Of a DNA stretch of 64,000 bases, positions 16,758 through 25,915 are shown in pieces. Positions within the stretch are counted from its first letter, which is position 1. Each line of letters begins with the position of its first letter. Below the pieces are notes generated by a model, which did not search any database, was not told the DNA's origin, and saw only the letters and a list, made by a program, of their open reading frames with translations. Both the position numbers and the translations under genes were made by a program. Source of the stretch: Propionispora sp. 2/2-37 (GTDB lineage: Bacteria > Bacillota > Negativicutes > Propionisporales > Propionisporaceae); assembly GCF_001298735.1 (NCBI RefSeq), contig NZ_CYSP01000002.1, positions 186,001-250,000 of the forward strand, written 5' to 3'.

Positions 16758-17570
16758 TTACAAGATTTTTACAGCAACTTGTTCTTTGTAAGTATAACCA
16801 ATATACTCAAACTTAATTTGATTTTCATTTATAAATTCTTGAAATGCCTTATATTCTCCATTTTGCCAATCCGGATAATTAAAGAATTCATCAAATACTA
16901 TAATTGTTCCTGATTTAATTCGGTCTTTTAATTTTTCAAATATTGTCTTAGTTGATGAGAACAAATCACAATCAATATGAATAAAAGCACATTGCTGATC
17001 GTGTTTATTTAAAAAGTCAGGTAATGTCTGATTAAACCATCCCTTAATTAATACTACATTTTTATTAACTTCTGGTAAATTATCTGTTTTAAATGTGCCT
17101 ATTTCAAATCCAGTTCTCCAATTTTCAGGCAGCCCCTCAAAGCTGTCAAAACCAAAAATTATTTCATTATTCTTGATAGCCGAAATAATATTAATTGTCC
17201 ATCCATTATATACACCAAATTCTAAAAACAACCCATTTGTAGTAAAAGACAGCGCATGCGTTAATAAATCTTTTTTATTATTAAATACTAAAGCTTTAGG
17301 CATATTTTTAATAATAAATTCCGCAGTTTCAAGTCCTACAAAATTGATTAAATGCCTGTCCAAATTTTGGTTAGGCAAATTTATTTTTTTTTCTAATTTC
17401 TGCAAGCTTATTTCTATTTCATTATTTAATCCAGTTACTATTTTTTCTAACCTTTTATATTTTTCATCATTTTCCTGTCCTATTTTATAAATTTTCTCTT
17501 CTATTCGTAAAGTAACACGATAAGCAGGATTAATACTTCTCAGTATTTTTTTTATTATATTTATAAGCAA
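16758..17570 (-). CDS. Class I SAM-dependent methyltransferase (TylF-like) with N-terminal coiled coil
   Basis: 270 residues from a TTG start with GGGGGAG upstream. Residues about 20-70 form a charged heptad pattern likely to be a coiled coil. The methyltransferase fold follows: FLEFGVYNGWTINIISAI (motif I, about 115-132), IFGFDSFEGLPENW (138-151), AFIHIDCDLFSSTKTIFEKL and IIVFDEFFNYPDW. These match the macrocin O-methyltransferase/TylF group. It sits between the two-domain glycosyltransferase and the O-antigen ABC exporter, so methylation of a sugar of the O-chain is likely. A terminal-cap role, as with WbdD, is possible but unproven. AT-rich codons. Confidence 0.82.
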   Translation of the reverse strand: MLINIIKKILRSINPAYRVTLRIEEKIYKIGQENDEKYKRLEKIVTGLNNEIEISLQKLEKKINLPNQNLDRHLINFVGLETAEFIIKNMPKALVFNNKKDLLTHALSFTTNGLFLEFGVYNGWTINIISAIKNNEIIFGFDSFEGLPENWRTGFEIGTFKTDNLPEVNKNVVLIKGWFNQTLPDFLNKHDQQCAFIHIDCDLFSSTKTIFEKLKDRIKSGTIIVFDEFFNYPDWQNGEYKAFQEFINENQIKFEYIGYTYKEQVAVKIL

Positions 17571-17603
17571 ATTCGCTTCTCCCCCATTATATTAATGAGA
17601 CCC

Positions 17604-18338
17604 TTACATTTGAGCTAAAAATTGTTCATATTGATTGCAAACAGCTTTTGTATCTCCAAAAGCCATTTGTTTTCCATGATCTAGCCAAAGAACTTTGTTA
17701 CACATTCTGCGGATCTGTTCGATCGAATGAGAAACTAAAATCGTAGTTGCTCCCCCCTTAATAACCTCCAACATCTTGTTTTCACTTTTTTTTCTAAAGG
17801 ATCCATCACCAACAGACAAAACTTCATCTAAGATCAAAATATCCGGATTGACCAAGCAAGCTATAGAAAAAGCTAATCTCGATTTCATTCCGGAAGATAA
17901 TTGTCTAAATGGTCGATCTTGAAAATTTTCTAATTCGGCAAACTCAATAATATTACTATATTTTTCATTCATAAAAGAACGTGTATAGCCAAGCATTGCA
18001 CCTCTAAGATAAGTATTTTCCTGTACAGTCAAATCGCCGTCAAAACCGCTTGCCAATTCCAGCAAAGCTGCAATCCTTCCATTAATGTTAACCTTGCCTT
18101 TAGTCGGAATCATAATGCCAGAAATAACTTTTAGCAAAGTAGATTTCCCTGCGCCATTTCCCCCTACAATTCCAAGCATGTCACCCTTGTTTAATGAAAA
18201 AGAAACATCTTTTACCGCCCAAAACTGTTTCTCTTGATATTTACCGTGTATGCGGCGCATTATATATTCTTTTAATCCAATTTCCTTAAAATCACCAATC
18301 TTATAGCAAATAGAAATATCATTCAGTTCAATGATCAT
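17604..18338 (-). CDS. wzt: O-antigen ABC transporter ATP-binding protein Wzt (no carbohydrate-binding domain)
   Basis: 244 residues: a complete nucleotide-binding domain of the polysaccharide/teichoic acid exporter type. Walker A GGNGAGKSTLLKVISG, the family insertion GRIAALLELASGFDGDLTVQ, signature LSSGMKSRLAFSIACL, Walker B PDILILDEVLSVGD. It stops soon after the NBD (LAQM at the C terminus), so the C-terminal carbohydrate-binding module that recognises capped O-chains in other systems is missing. With Wzm, encoded 12 bases upstream, it exports lipid-linked polymer across the inner membrane. Lack of the module is like the Klebsiella galactan I exporter, where export is coupled to extension. 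Confidence 0.93.
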   Translation of the reverse strand: MIIELNDISICYKIGDFKEIGLKEYIMRRIHGKYQEKQFWAVKDVSFSLNKGDMLGIVGGNGAGKSTLLKVISGIMIPTKGKVNINGRIAALLELASGFDGDLTVQENTYLRGAMLGYTRSFMNEKYSNIIEFAELENFQDRPFRQLSSGMKSRLAFSIACLVNPDILILDEVLSVGDGSFRKKSENKMLEVIKGGATTILVSHSIEQIRRMCNKVLWLDHGKQMAFGDTKAVCNQYEQFLAQM

Positions 18339-18350
18339 ATTATATAACCC

Positions 18351-19118
18351 CTAAACATAATATAGAAATTTGTAGTTATATTTTTTATATATATAACCAC
18401 CAATTGCTAAAGACAGAAATGCATAAAAAAATGCTAACAAATGAATATATATATCGGGAATTATATTTTGAAGAACAATCATCCGGAAATAAGATATATA
18501 CACATATACAGGATTTAAATAAAAAAGCCATCTAAGCTGCGCATCAAAAATTTCTATGTTATAGAAAATAGCAGAGCAATAGACCAGAAGCTGAGTAAAA
18601 ACTGAGTATAAGTATTGAATATCCCTAAAAAAAATGTACAGGGCAGATAGAATCATTCCTACTCCAATATTAAAGGCAATTAAGCAAATAATCGGGAAGA
18701 GCAATAAAAAGATTTTCCAACTGAAGAACAAGCCGTCATATAAAGCAAATAAGAGAAAAATAATAAACGTTAATGAAAAATTCATTAAGGATGATATATT
18801 TCTGGATAATAGAAACATATATTTGGGGACATTCACTTTAGTAAATATATGTGAATTAGCCATTAAAGACCCCATTCCTCCATGAGTAGCATCAGAAAAA
18901 TAAGAGAAAACAATCTGTCCGGCCAAAAGGTACGAAATATAGTGCGGAATAGTTCGTCCAAAAAACTGCCCAAAAACCATACTCATCACCAGCAAGGACA
19001 ATAACGGCGATAACATACTCCAAAATACGCCCAGTACAGTTCGTTTATATTTATTTTTAAAATCTCTTTTTACTAATTCTTCGAAAAGAAATTGGTGTTC
19101 TAAAAAACGACGTATCAT
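18351..19118 (-). CDS. wzm: O-antigen ABC transporter permease Wzm
   Basis: 255 residues with about six membrane segments, ABC-2 permease family. LVKRDFKNKYKRTVLGVFW followed by SMLSPLLSLLVMSMVFGQFF is the typical amphipathic interface helix and first membrane segment of Wzm/TagG proteins. NPVYVYISYFRMIVL near the C terminus is also typical. It lies 12 bases upstream of wzt and 12 bases after the glycosyltransferase gene. It defines an ABC-dependent polymer, distinct from the Wzx pathway at 1-7 kb. Confidence 0.93.
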   Translation of the reverse strand: MIRRFLEHQFLFEELVKRDFKNKYKRTVLGVFWSMLSPLLSLLVMSMVFGQFFGRTIPHYISYLLAGQIVFSYFSDATHGGMGSLMANSHIFTKVNVPKYMFLLSRNISSLMNFSLTFIIFLLFALYDGLFFSWKIFLLLFPIICLIAFNIGVGMILSALYIFFRDIQYLYSVFTQLLVYCSAIFYNIEIFDAQLRWLFYLNPVYVYISYFRMIVLQNIIPDIYIHLLAFFYAFLSLAIGGYIYKKYNYKFLYYV

Positions 19119-19130
19119 AGAATTCTCCCT

Positions 19131-20567
19131 TTAAGCTTCATTTAAATAATAGTTATTCAATTCTTCAATATGTTCATCTACCTTTTTTAAGATTAATTGC
19201 TCGTTCCAATATTCGTTAAGCAATTCTGGGTTCTTCACCAACATTTCAATCCGCTTATTAAAATCGTCAACATTTCCAGCTTGAAACTTAAACAAATCGC
19301 TTTTACTCAATTCAGAAGCTCCCCCCCTACTGCTTGCAAGTACAGGTATTCCCATACTTTTTAGCTCGATAGCTACCTGAGGAAGATTATCTTCCCATAA
19401 AACAGGAACAATGCCTAAATTAACCTTAGCTAAGATTTTGGGGATATCCTTATGGGTATAACCATCAAAAAGTATCATTTCTTTAAACTTAGTACGTAGC
19501 CCCCTGATTTCCTCAACTATTTTATCATCTCTAAAAGCAGCAGCAATAACCACTTCTAGACTCTTAGCAATATCATCATTTAATTTTTTTAGCGCATCAA
19601 CAAAAAAATAGAATCCCTTATCTTTCCGCATATATCCCATATATACAATTCTTAACGATTCGTTATCAATAGGCGAACTCAAGGAAATTCGTTGGTTTTC
19701 AGCAAATTTTGTGCCAATATAGCTCGTAGAAACCTTGCTCCCTTCAATTCCCATGTTAATACAGATTTCTTTTACTCTATCAGAAACGGTAAAGATATGA
19801 TCTACATATTTATTTATAAGCCGGATATTATTTTCACGGAATAAACGAAAAGCTGTATTTTCGTGGTACTCTTCTGTAAATGCAGTCTCTTTTTGAAATC
19901 GTAGCTTTTTCAGAATTCTATAAGCCATTTGAGCAGTACTTTTTATTTTGGAAAATAAAAAACTATCAGGATAGATATTCATTTTCCCTAAATAATAATG
20001 GAGAATATAGTATTTTAAAATGGAATTATAAGGCGGTATATACGGCAAACATGTTATACAGTCATTACCATTATGGAAATCTTCACAGTTCTCCTGTTCA
20101 TTTTTCCACAAATTCACTTGAGGGCAAAAATAATGATAATTATGGACTGATAATATAAATTTAGTCTCCGCAAATTCTTCTTTTAATTCTAAAACTTTAC
20201 AAGTTAATCCTTCTAATACCTGGAAATGGATAATATCAAATGGTCCATTTTCTTTTAAAAATTCTCTTAGAATTTCTTTTAAAGAAATATCTTCAAGAAA
20301 AACGTTTTGTTGATTAAACGAACATCCGCTAGGAGCCATCATGGGAGAATTTACTATTCTATATTGTCTTACATTATCTTTTTCTTTTATTTTTTCTATA
20401 TACGTACCTTTCCGTAAAGAATAATCCACTCCAGAATTCAATGTATAAATTTCTATATTTTCTTTATTTGAAAAATATTGTATTAAATTTTCCAAATAAA
20501 CTCTAACTCCGCCACCTCTTCGTTCTTTGTCATCATATTGTACCCAATAATAATAAAGGATTTTCAT
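19131..20567 (-). CDS. Family 4 glycosyltransferase
   Basis: 478 residues with a GT-B fold. The N-terminal domain has WVQYDDKERRGGGVRVYLEN and ILSVHNYHYFCPQVNLW; a cysteine-bearing insert (about 160-185: ENCEDFHNGNDCITC) is seen in several GT4 enzymes of polysaccharide clusters. The C-terminal donor domain has RIVYMGYMRKDKGFYFFVDAL, LFDGYTHKDIPKILAKVNLG and the ending PQVAIELKSMGIPVLASSRG. The donor and linkage are unknown; rhamnose and galactofuranose donors are both made in this cluster. It is in the AT-rich cassette between the DUF4422 gene and wzm. Confidence 0.85.
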   Translation of the reverse strand: MKILYYYWVQYDDKERRGGGVRVYLENLIQYFSNKENIEIYTLNSGVDYSLRKGTYIEKIKEKDNVRQYRIVNSPMMAPSGCSFNQQNVFLEDISLKEILREFLKENGPFDIIHFQVLEGLTCKVLELKEEFAETKFILSVHNYHYFCPQVNLWKNEQENCEDFHNGNDCITCLPYIPPYNSILKYYILHYYLGKMNIYPDSFLFSKIKSTAQMAYRILKKLRFQKETAFTEEYHENTAFRLFRENNIRLINKYVDHIFTVSDRVKEICINMGIEGSKVSTSYIGTKFAENQRISLSSPIDNESLRIVYMGYMRKDKGFYFFVDALKKLNDDIAKSLEVVIAAAFRDDKIVEEIRGLRTKFKEMILFDGYTHKDIPKILAKVNLGIVPVLWEDNLPQVAIELKSMGIPVLASSRGGASELSKSDLFKFQAGNVDDFNKRIEMLVKNPELLNEYWNEQLILKKVDEHIEELNNYYLNEA

Positions 20568-20582
20568 TTTTTACTCCTTTTT

Positions 20583-21347
20583 TTATCTTTTCCTATATTT
20601 TCTTTCCAGAAATAGGTATCCTTTTTTTAACCAATTTTGATGCTCCATAAATACAAAATCAATTTCTTTATACGCAAACTGATTTTTCTCTATCCAAACA
20701 TCTAGTAATAATTCACTAATAAAACCGAACACTCTTGCTTGATAACTATCATAAGTTGAAATATCTATGCGTTTTTCCAACGTAAACAGTATAGAGAATA
20801 ACCATTTGCAATAAGCATGGAATTTTTCTCTTTCCATAATAAACATATTAAACATATGCGCCCAAGTTCTATTCATTACAATATGGAAATAAAGTTTATA
20901 ATCAGGATAAAGTTCTTCAATAATTTGTTCTGTCATATCTAAGTCAAGCTTATTATGGGCATGATTATAATGCGAGCGATTCGTCTCAATATAATATTTT
21001 CGCTTATTAGGTAGAACAATATCTGTTCTCAACAATACATTTTCAAGCTGACCTCGTGATAAAACTGTATTTCTTTTGCTTTCTACAGACAAACCATATC
21101 TTTTAGCAGCAAAATGCCGTCGATAATGTACCAGACCTATATACTTTGCCTCTAAATTTTTCCAAGCCCAATAAGCCGCTGTTAACTCGCAATAATTGGG
21201 ATTCTTATAAGATATATGATCTCCAGTATCATCACCCATATAGCCAATACTCTCCTGATTAGCCATTCCTACATGAATGGGCAAATACATGTCTTCCTGC
21301 GGCATCCAATATTCTTTATGTGAAGCTATAAGGATTTTTATATCCAA
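20583..21347 (-). CDS. DUF4422 glycosyltransferase-like protein
   Basis: 254 residues from a TTG start, 1 base after glf. The N terminus IKILIASHKEYWMPQEDMYL, then DDTGDHISYKNPNYCELTAA with YWAWKNL and YIGLVHYRRHFA are the hallmark segments of DUF4422, a family found in capsule and O-antigen clusters and regarded as glycosyltransferases. Direct coupling to glf (UDP-galactopyranose mutase) suggests that it transfers galactofuranose, but this rests on context only. No membrane segment is visible. Confidence 0.8.
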   Translation of the reverse strand: MDIKILIASHKEYWMPQEDMYLPIHVGMANQESIGYMGDDTGDHISYKNPNYCELTAAYWAWKNLEAKYIGLVHYRRHFAAKRYGLSVESKRNTVLSRGQLENVLLRTDIVLPNKRKYYIETNRSHYNHAHNKLDLDMTEQIIEELYPDYKLYFHIVMNRTWAHMFNMFIMEREKFHAYCKWLFSILFTLEKRIDISTYDSYQARVFGFISELLLDVWIEKNQFAYKEIDFVFMEHQNWLKKGYLFLERKYRKR

Positions 21348-21348
21348 A

Positions 21349-22452
21349 CTAATTAAGCTCCCTTTGACACGTTTCTAAGGCTGACTCAATTACTTTGTCC
21401 ATGTCATAATACTTGTATTCTGCCAACCGACCGCCAAAAATAACATTTTCTTCTTTTCGTGCTAATTTTTCGTATTCTTTATAAAGGGCTTGATTTTTAA
21501 CATCGTTTACAGGATAATAAGCCTCCTGGCCTTCCTGCCATTCACAGGGATATTCTTTTGTAATATAGGTAACAGGCTGTGTTCCGAAATCAAAATGTTT
21601 ATGTTCAATAATCCGTGTATAAGGTATCTCTCTTTCTGTAAAATTCATTACCGCTATTCCTTGGTAGTTTTCTATTTCTAATCTTTCCGTTTCAAATCGT
21701 AATCCACGATACTCCAGCTTTCCTAGAGCATAATTAAAATAAGCATCAATTGCACCGGTGTAAATAATTTTAGGTGCTAATTTTTTATAATACTCTTTTT
21801 TTAGATTGAAGTCATCATTCAGAATAATTTCGCAATTATTAATCATCTTTTCAATGATTAAATTGTAACCACCAATTGGAATTCCCTGATAGCGATCATT
21901 AAAGTAATTATTATCATAGGTATAACGTACAGGTAAACGTTTAATAATGAAGGCTGGTAATTCTCTACAATCACGTCCCCATTGTTTTTCCGTATATCCT
22001 TTTATCAATTTATTGTAAATATCCATACCTACAAGACTAATTGCTTGCTCTTCTAAGTTCTGCGGTTCTTTGGTAATAACAGCTCTCTGTTTTGCAATTT
22101 TTTCTGCCGCCTGCTCAGGCGTCGAAATTCCCCACATTTTACTAAATGTATTCATATTAAAAGGAAGATTATAAATCTCCCCTTTATAATTTGCTACGGG
22201 CGAATTGATGTAATGGTTAAATTCTACAAAAGTATTAATATAATCCCAAACTTTTTTATTACTAGTATGGAAAATATGGGCACCGTATTTATGAATATAA
22301 ATATTGTCTTTTAATTCACAATAAATATTGCCGCCAATATGATTACGCCGTTCAACAATAAGTACCTTTTTCTTTTTTCGCATACATTCATATGCAAAAA
22401 TAGAACCAAAAAGTCCGCTTCCTACAATGATATAGTCGTATTGATAATTCAT
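21349..22452 (-). CDS. glf: UDP-galactopyranose mutase
   Basis: 367 residues. Converts UDP-Galp to UDP-Galf, using reduced FAD. FAD-binding motif YIIVGSGLFGSIFAYECMRK at the N terminus, then VERRNHIGGNIY and HKYGAHIFHTSNKKVW (the GGN and histidine segments that close over the flavin), KQWGRDCRELPAFIIKRLPV and FGGRLAEYKYYDMD near the C terminus. The length is normal. It indicates that the O-chain or core contains galactofuranose. It follows the second WbaP gene by 29 bases. Confidence 0.96.
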   Translation of the reverse strand: MNYQYDYIIVGSGLFGSIFAYECMRKKKKVLIVERRNHIGGNIYCELKDNIYIHKYGAHIFHTSNKKVWDYINTFVEFNHYINSPVANYKGEIYNLPFNMNTFSKMWGISTPEQAAEKIAKQRAVITKEPQNLEEQAISLVGMDIYNKLIKGYTEKQWGRDCRELPAFIIKRLPVRYTYDNNYFNDRYQGIPIGGYNLIIEKMINNCEIILNDDFNLKKEYYKKLAPKIIYTGAIDAYFNYALGKLEYRGLRFETERLEIENYQGIAVMNFTEREIPYTRIIEHKHFDFGTQPVTYITKEYPCEWQEGQEAYYPVNDVKNQALYKEYEKLARKEENVIFGGRLAEYKYYDMDKVIESALETCQRELN

Positions 22453-22481
22453 TTCTACCTTCCTTTTTCAAATAATTTATG

Positions 22482-23978
22482 TTAATATGCTCCTTTTCCT
22501 TCAACCACTACTTTTAACGTTTTTAAAAGAATCACTACATCATGCCATAAAGACCAGTTACGTACATACCAAGAATCTAGTTGTATTCGTCCATTAAAAT
22601 CAATACTGTTCCGCCCGCTTACCTGCCATAATCCGGTAATACCTGGAACAGTTTTAAAAATTGTATGTGCAGCATATCCCATACGTTCCTTTTCACGTGG
22701 CAAATACGGACGCGGCCCAACTAAACTCATATTTCCTAACATCACATTAACAATTTGTGGCAATTCATCTAAACTGTATTTTCTAAGCCATACTCCTACT
22801 CGTGTAATGCGAGGATCATAGTTCTTTAATTTAGCAAATTTATTCCACTCAGCTTGTGCTTCCGGGTTATCAGCAAAATATGTTTCTAATATACGATCTG
22901 CGTTTAGAAACATAGTTCTGAATTTATAACAGTTGAATTTTTTCCCATCTTTTCCCAATCTTTTTGCAATATGCAAAATAGGTCCGCGGGAATCCAGCCT
23001 AATCGTCAATCCGACAGCTAAAAAAATCGGCAGACTCATCAATAAAATAGCCGCTCCAACCACTACATCAAATATACGCTTGATTATGCGATTTCGTAAT
23101 GATGTGAGATTATTGCGCATTTTAAGCATCACTGTTTTTTCATTAAACAGAGTTTCCACTTCGATGTTACTTAAAGGTATACCAAATAAATCCGGAACAA
23201 TCGTCACGTTTTTAACATGAGGTTGTATTCGATATATCAGTGCAAGCAAATTCTCACGTTCTAGTCCAGGTGCCGCAATAATAACATCCTGTACTCCACT
23301 CTTCAAAATGACATTTTCCGCATTTGCAAAAACACCAATATGAGGATATTCTTGTATTAAAGGCCTGTCCATGTAATTATCTTCAATCAAACCAACAATC
23401 TTATAACCTAAATAGGGTTCACTGGCAAAACTGGTTGCAAGAATTTCAGCGGTTTTCCCTGCACCTATCACTACTACCGGTTTTTTCCATAGACCAAAAT
23501 AAGTTAAAATATATTTTGAAAAATACCTGGAAACAGCTAAATAGAAAAAACTAATACTCCAGACTAATAGTACAAATATCCGGGATACATCATTACTTTT
23601 TTCTGTAAAATACATTATCACAATGGTTAAAGCACTGACATAACTGCATATTTTAAAAAGCAATTCAGCACTTTTCCAAAATGGCAAACGTTTAACATAC
23701 AATCCTTCATATGCTAAAAAAACAATATATGTGATCGGTACAATAAAATAAAGGTATTTATTGCTGAGATGAAACGGATCTAATGACTCGAAAAATCTTG
23801 GTAATAGATTCGCGCGTAAATACCAGGATGTTATGATAGCAAAGGTTATAGAAACATAGTCAGCACCCAATAATATAACCGGTGCTAAATATCTCCCGAT
23901 ACGCGAAGTAAGACTGACTGTAGGGATTTGGTATTGCTCGACAGATACACTTTTAACAGAAGAGGGCATATTTGTCAC
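22482..23978 (-). CDS. WbaP-type undecaprenyl-phosphate sugar phosphotransferase (copy 2)
   Basis: 498 residues, colinear with the protein encoded at 2284-3765 and clearly its paralogue: [56 protein letters not shown] and [14 protein letters not shown] are shared or nearly so. About five N-terminal membrane segments, Rossmann middle and catalytic C-terminal domain are all present. It is the first gene of the O-antigen cassette in transcription order (GAGGAG before the ATG) and so probably starts the O-chain, while copy 1 starts the exopolysaccharide. Its DNA is more AT-rich than copy 1. Confidence 0.92.
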   Translation of the reverse strand: MTNMPSSVKSVSVEQYQIPTVSLTSRIGRYLAPVILLGADYVSITFAIITSWYLRANLLPRFFESLDPFHLSNKYLYFIVPITYIVFLAYEGLYVKRLPFWKSAELLFKICSYVSALTIVIMYFTEKSNDVSRIFVLLVWSISFFYLAVSRYFSKYILTYFGLWKKPVVVIGAGKTAEILATSFASEPYLGYKIVGLIEDNYMDRPLIQEYPHIGVFANAENVILKSGVQDVIIAAPGLERENLLALIYRIQPHVKNVTIVPDLFGIPLSNIEVETLFNEKTVMLKMRNNLTSLRNRIIKRIFDVVVGAAILLMSLPIFLAVGLTIRLDSRGPILHIAKRLGKDGKKFNCYKFRTMFLNADRILETYFADNPEAQAEWNKFAKLKNYDPRITRVGVWLRKYSLDELPQIVNVMLGNMSLVGPRPYLPREKERMGYAAHTIFKTVPGITGLWQVSGRNSIDFNGRIQLDSWYVRNWSLWHDVVILLKTLKVVVEGKGAY

Positions 23979-24196
23979 TCCTCAAAACCGACAATAAAAG
24001 TTAATATTTATATAAATTCGACAATATAGGGGGAATTCCCTGCCTTTATCGTAATATGGCAATACTTACATCAAAGAAAAAGCTCTTTTTTTAAAAAAAG
24101 GTAGCGTCACAAGACTTTTTCGAAAATTAGTTTGCAGCCGGGTTTCATGCATGATTTTCTGCACGTTCATTGATAGACTCCCTTCGATTTTTTTAT

Positions 24197-24238
24197 CATC
24201 CAAAACAATTCGGACTTTCTATCCGATTGTTTTGGATG
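24197..24238. repeat. 17-base inverted repeat in the gap before the second WbaP gene
   Basis: CATCCAAAACAAT-TCGGA and TCCGA-TTGTTTTGGATG face each other over a 7-base loop. It is not followed by a strong U run on either strand, so it is not a clean terminator. It could be a protein-binding site or an mRNA structure in the leader of the cassette. The rest of the 365-base gap (23979-24343) shows no gene. Confidence 0.5.
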
Positions 24239-24296
24239 CTTTTCTCATATGAAAGTCGGTTTGCATACATGTGCTGGTTTATTTGACGCTTATTTT

Positions 24297-24330
24297 GAAA
24301 AAAAGGTCATCCAAAGGGTTTGGGCGACCT
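24297..24330 (-). terminator. Terminator after the O-antigen ligase gene
   Basis: On the minus strand AGGTC...GACCT with an inner CCCAAA/TTTGG pairing, followed by eight U residues, 14 bases downstream of the ligase stop codon. It separates the core region from the O-antigen cassette. Confidence 0.75.
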
Positions 24331-24343
24331 CTTAACCTACTAT

Positions 24344-25522
24344 TTAACTTTTACGGCTTTCATATTCTGAATTCATTGCCGAAAAACTGAGTCCTATAAG
24401 GAACCAATACATGCGAGTCACTGCAGAGTTTCCCGCATTATACTCAGTCAGTCCCTGCAGTAAAAGGCTAACGGTAACTAAAAAAATTCCTATTGCCCAT
24501 AGATTTTTAGTCTTGGAATAATTCCTGTAAGAACTATATAGTATGTATCCAAATAAATAAATAAAGCCTAAAAAACCGATAATTCCCCTATCTGCCAGCA
24601 CTTGTAAAAAATTATTATGCGCATGGCTTTGTTTTCGTTCTTTAGCGTCCGGTGAAATATATTGCTCCTGATATGCTTTTTCGTAGTTTCCTATCCCCAC
24701 CCCGGTAATAGGATGATCTAAAAACATATTCCACGCACTATGCCACATCAAAAGACGTTCCGAGTTGGACTGGTAATGCTTGTCAACAATTGAGTCAATT
24801 CGATGTTTTAAACTAGGAACATTAAACGCAATGATCCCTATAATCATCAGCAAAGCTATGAATCCAAATAAATATTTCGGATTTCTTTTTATATTAAGAA
24901 GCCCATAAAAAAATAATGTTAAGCTAACGGCAATCCAGGCCCCTCTTGTCCCGTTAAACAATAAAGCAACGGTAGACACACCTAACACAATACCAAAAAG
25001 GGTACGATATTTTCTTGGCAATGTTTGATCCTCAATAAAAAAGACCAAAAGCAGTGGGATCATTTGAAGCAGATACCCAGCCAAAGTCATAGGGTGCTCA
25101 CTAAATGCAGCAGCTCTAAAATTACCATAAAAACCTTGCCAAATTGCGTACAAGTCAGCAATAAAAAGCGAAACAGCCATAGCAACAAGTATACGAAGAA
25201 ACTGTCTGCGTTGTTTAATAAAGCCTACTACCAAGATGAACGGGAGCACCATACGTTGAAGCAAGGTTGCTGTCATGCCAACACCTTCCATTGGTCGCTC
25301 GGAGAAAATAATAGAAATAAGAGCAGTTAAAAAAAATAGTGCAATTGCCCTTACTAGACTTTTATCGGCTGCAAATATTATAGGTTGTTTAAAATGGTGA
25401 ATGACAGCACATAATGTTGCAAGATACAAGGAAAAAGCAGCTACCTCCTTGATTGTGGCTGAAAACAACGCATAAAATAATAGAAGGGAATAAACGCTAT
25501 AATCCAAACTATAAATTTTCAA
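24344..25522 (-). CDS. waaL: O-antigen ligase family protein (WaaL-like)
   Basis: 392 residues with about ten to twelve membrane segments. The large periplasmic loop near the C terminus has ERLLMWHSAWNMFLDHPITG, VGIGNYE and SHAHNNFLQVLADRGIIGFL, the Wzy_C/O-antigen ligase signature with the conserved histidine. It would join the finished O-chain from undecaprenyl diphosphate to the lipid A core in the periplasm. Wzy polymerases share the same domain, so polymerase activity cannot be excluded, but its place beside the core genes and an ABC-exported O-chain favours ligase. It is a single-gene unit with its own terminator. Confidence 0.75.
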   Translation of the reverse strand: MKIYSLDYSVYSLLLFYALFSATIKEVAAFSLYLATLCAVIHHFKQPIIFAADKSLVRAIALFFLTALISIIFSERPMEGVGMTATLLQRMVLPFILVVGFIKQRRQFLRILVAMAVSLFIADLYAIWQGFYGNFRAAAFSEHPMTLAGYLLQMIPLLLVFFIEDQTLPRKYRTLFGIVLGVSTVALLFNGTRGAWIAVSLTLFFYGLLNIKRNPKYLFGFIALLMIIGIIAFNVPSLKHRIDSIVDKHYQSNSERLLMWHSAWNMFLDHPITGVGIGNYEKAYQEQYISPDAKERKQSHAHNNFLQVLADRGIIGFLGFIYLFGYILYSSYRNYSKTKNLWAIGIFLVTVSLLLQGLTEYNAGNSAVTRMYWFLIGLSFSAMNSEYESRKS

Positions 25523-25915
25523 ATGTGTTAACTCCTTTATTTAGTTAAGAATCAAATATCGGGAGATACTCTTCTCTATCCCAAGTCGAACTGAAAAACG
25601 GTATTATTCAATGTCTGGCTTTACCTGCTGCGCAAACTATCCCAAACCGTCAAACTATGTATGAGAGTTCTATCACTATATCCGAATGAAAAAAGGTCTT
25701 CTGTATTTGTTTGTGTTATCGAGTGATATAGCCGCACATTGTGGACTATGAACTAACTGGCAACGGGCTAGATTTGGCTTATCTGTACTCATTATTTTTT
25801 CTTCATCAAGCTTCTTCCATTCACCAAAATTTTAATTCTACCGAAAAATTCCAAGATTGTAGTATATCCTATTTGTCCATGTATTCGTCCATACTTTCCC
25901 AAAAAGATTAATCTC
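25523..25915. other. Gene-free gap between the GT17 gene and waaL
   Basis: No frame of useful length and no clear hairpin or repeat. It must hold the waaL promoter, but I could not pick one with confidence. Base composition is like that of decayed coding DNA, without any recognisable protein fragment. Confidence 0.4.
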
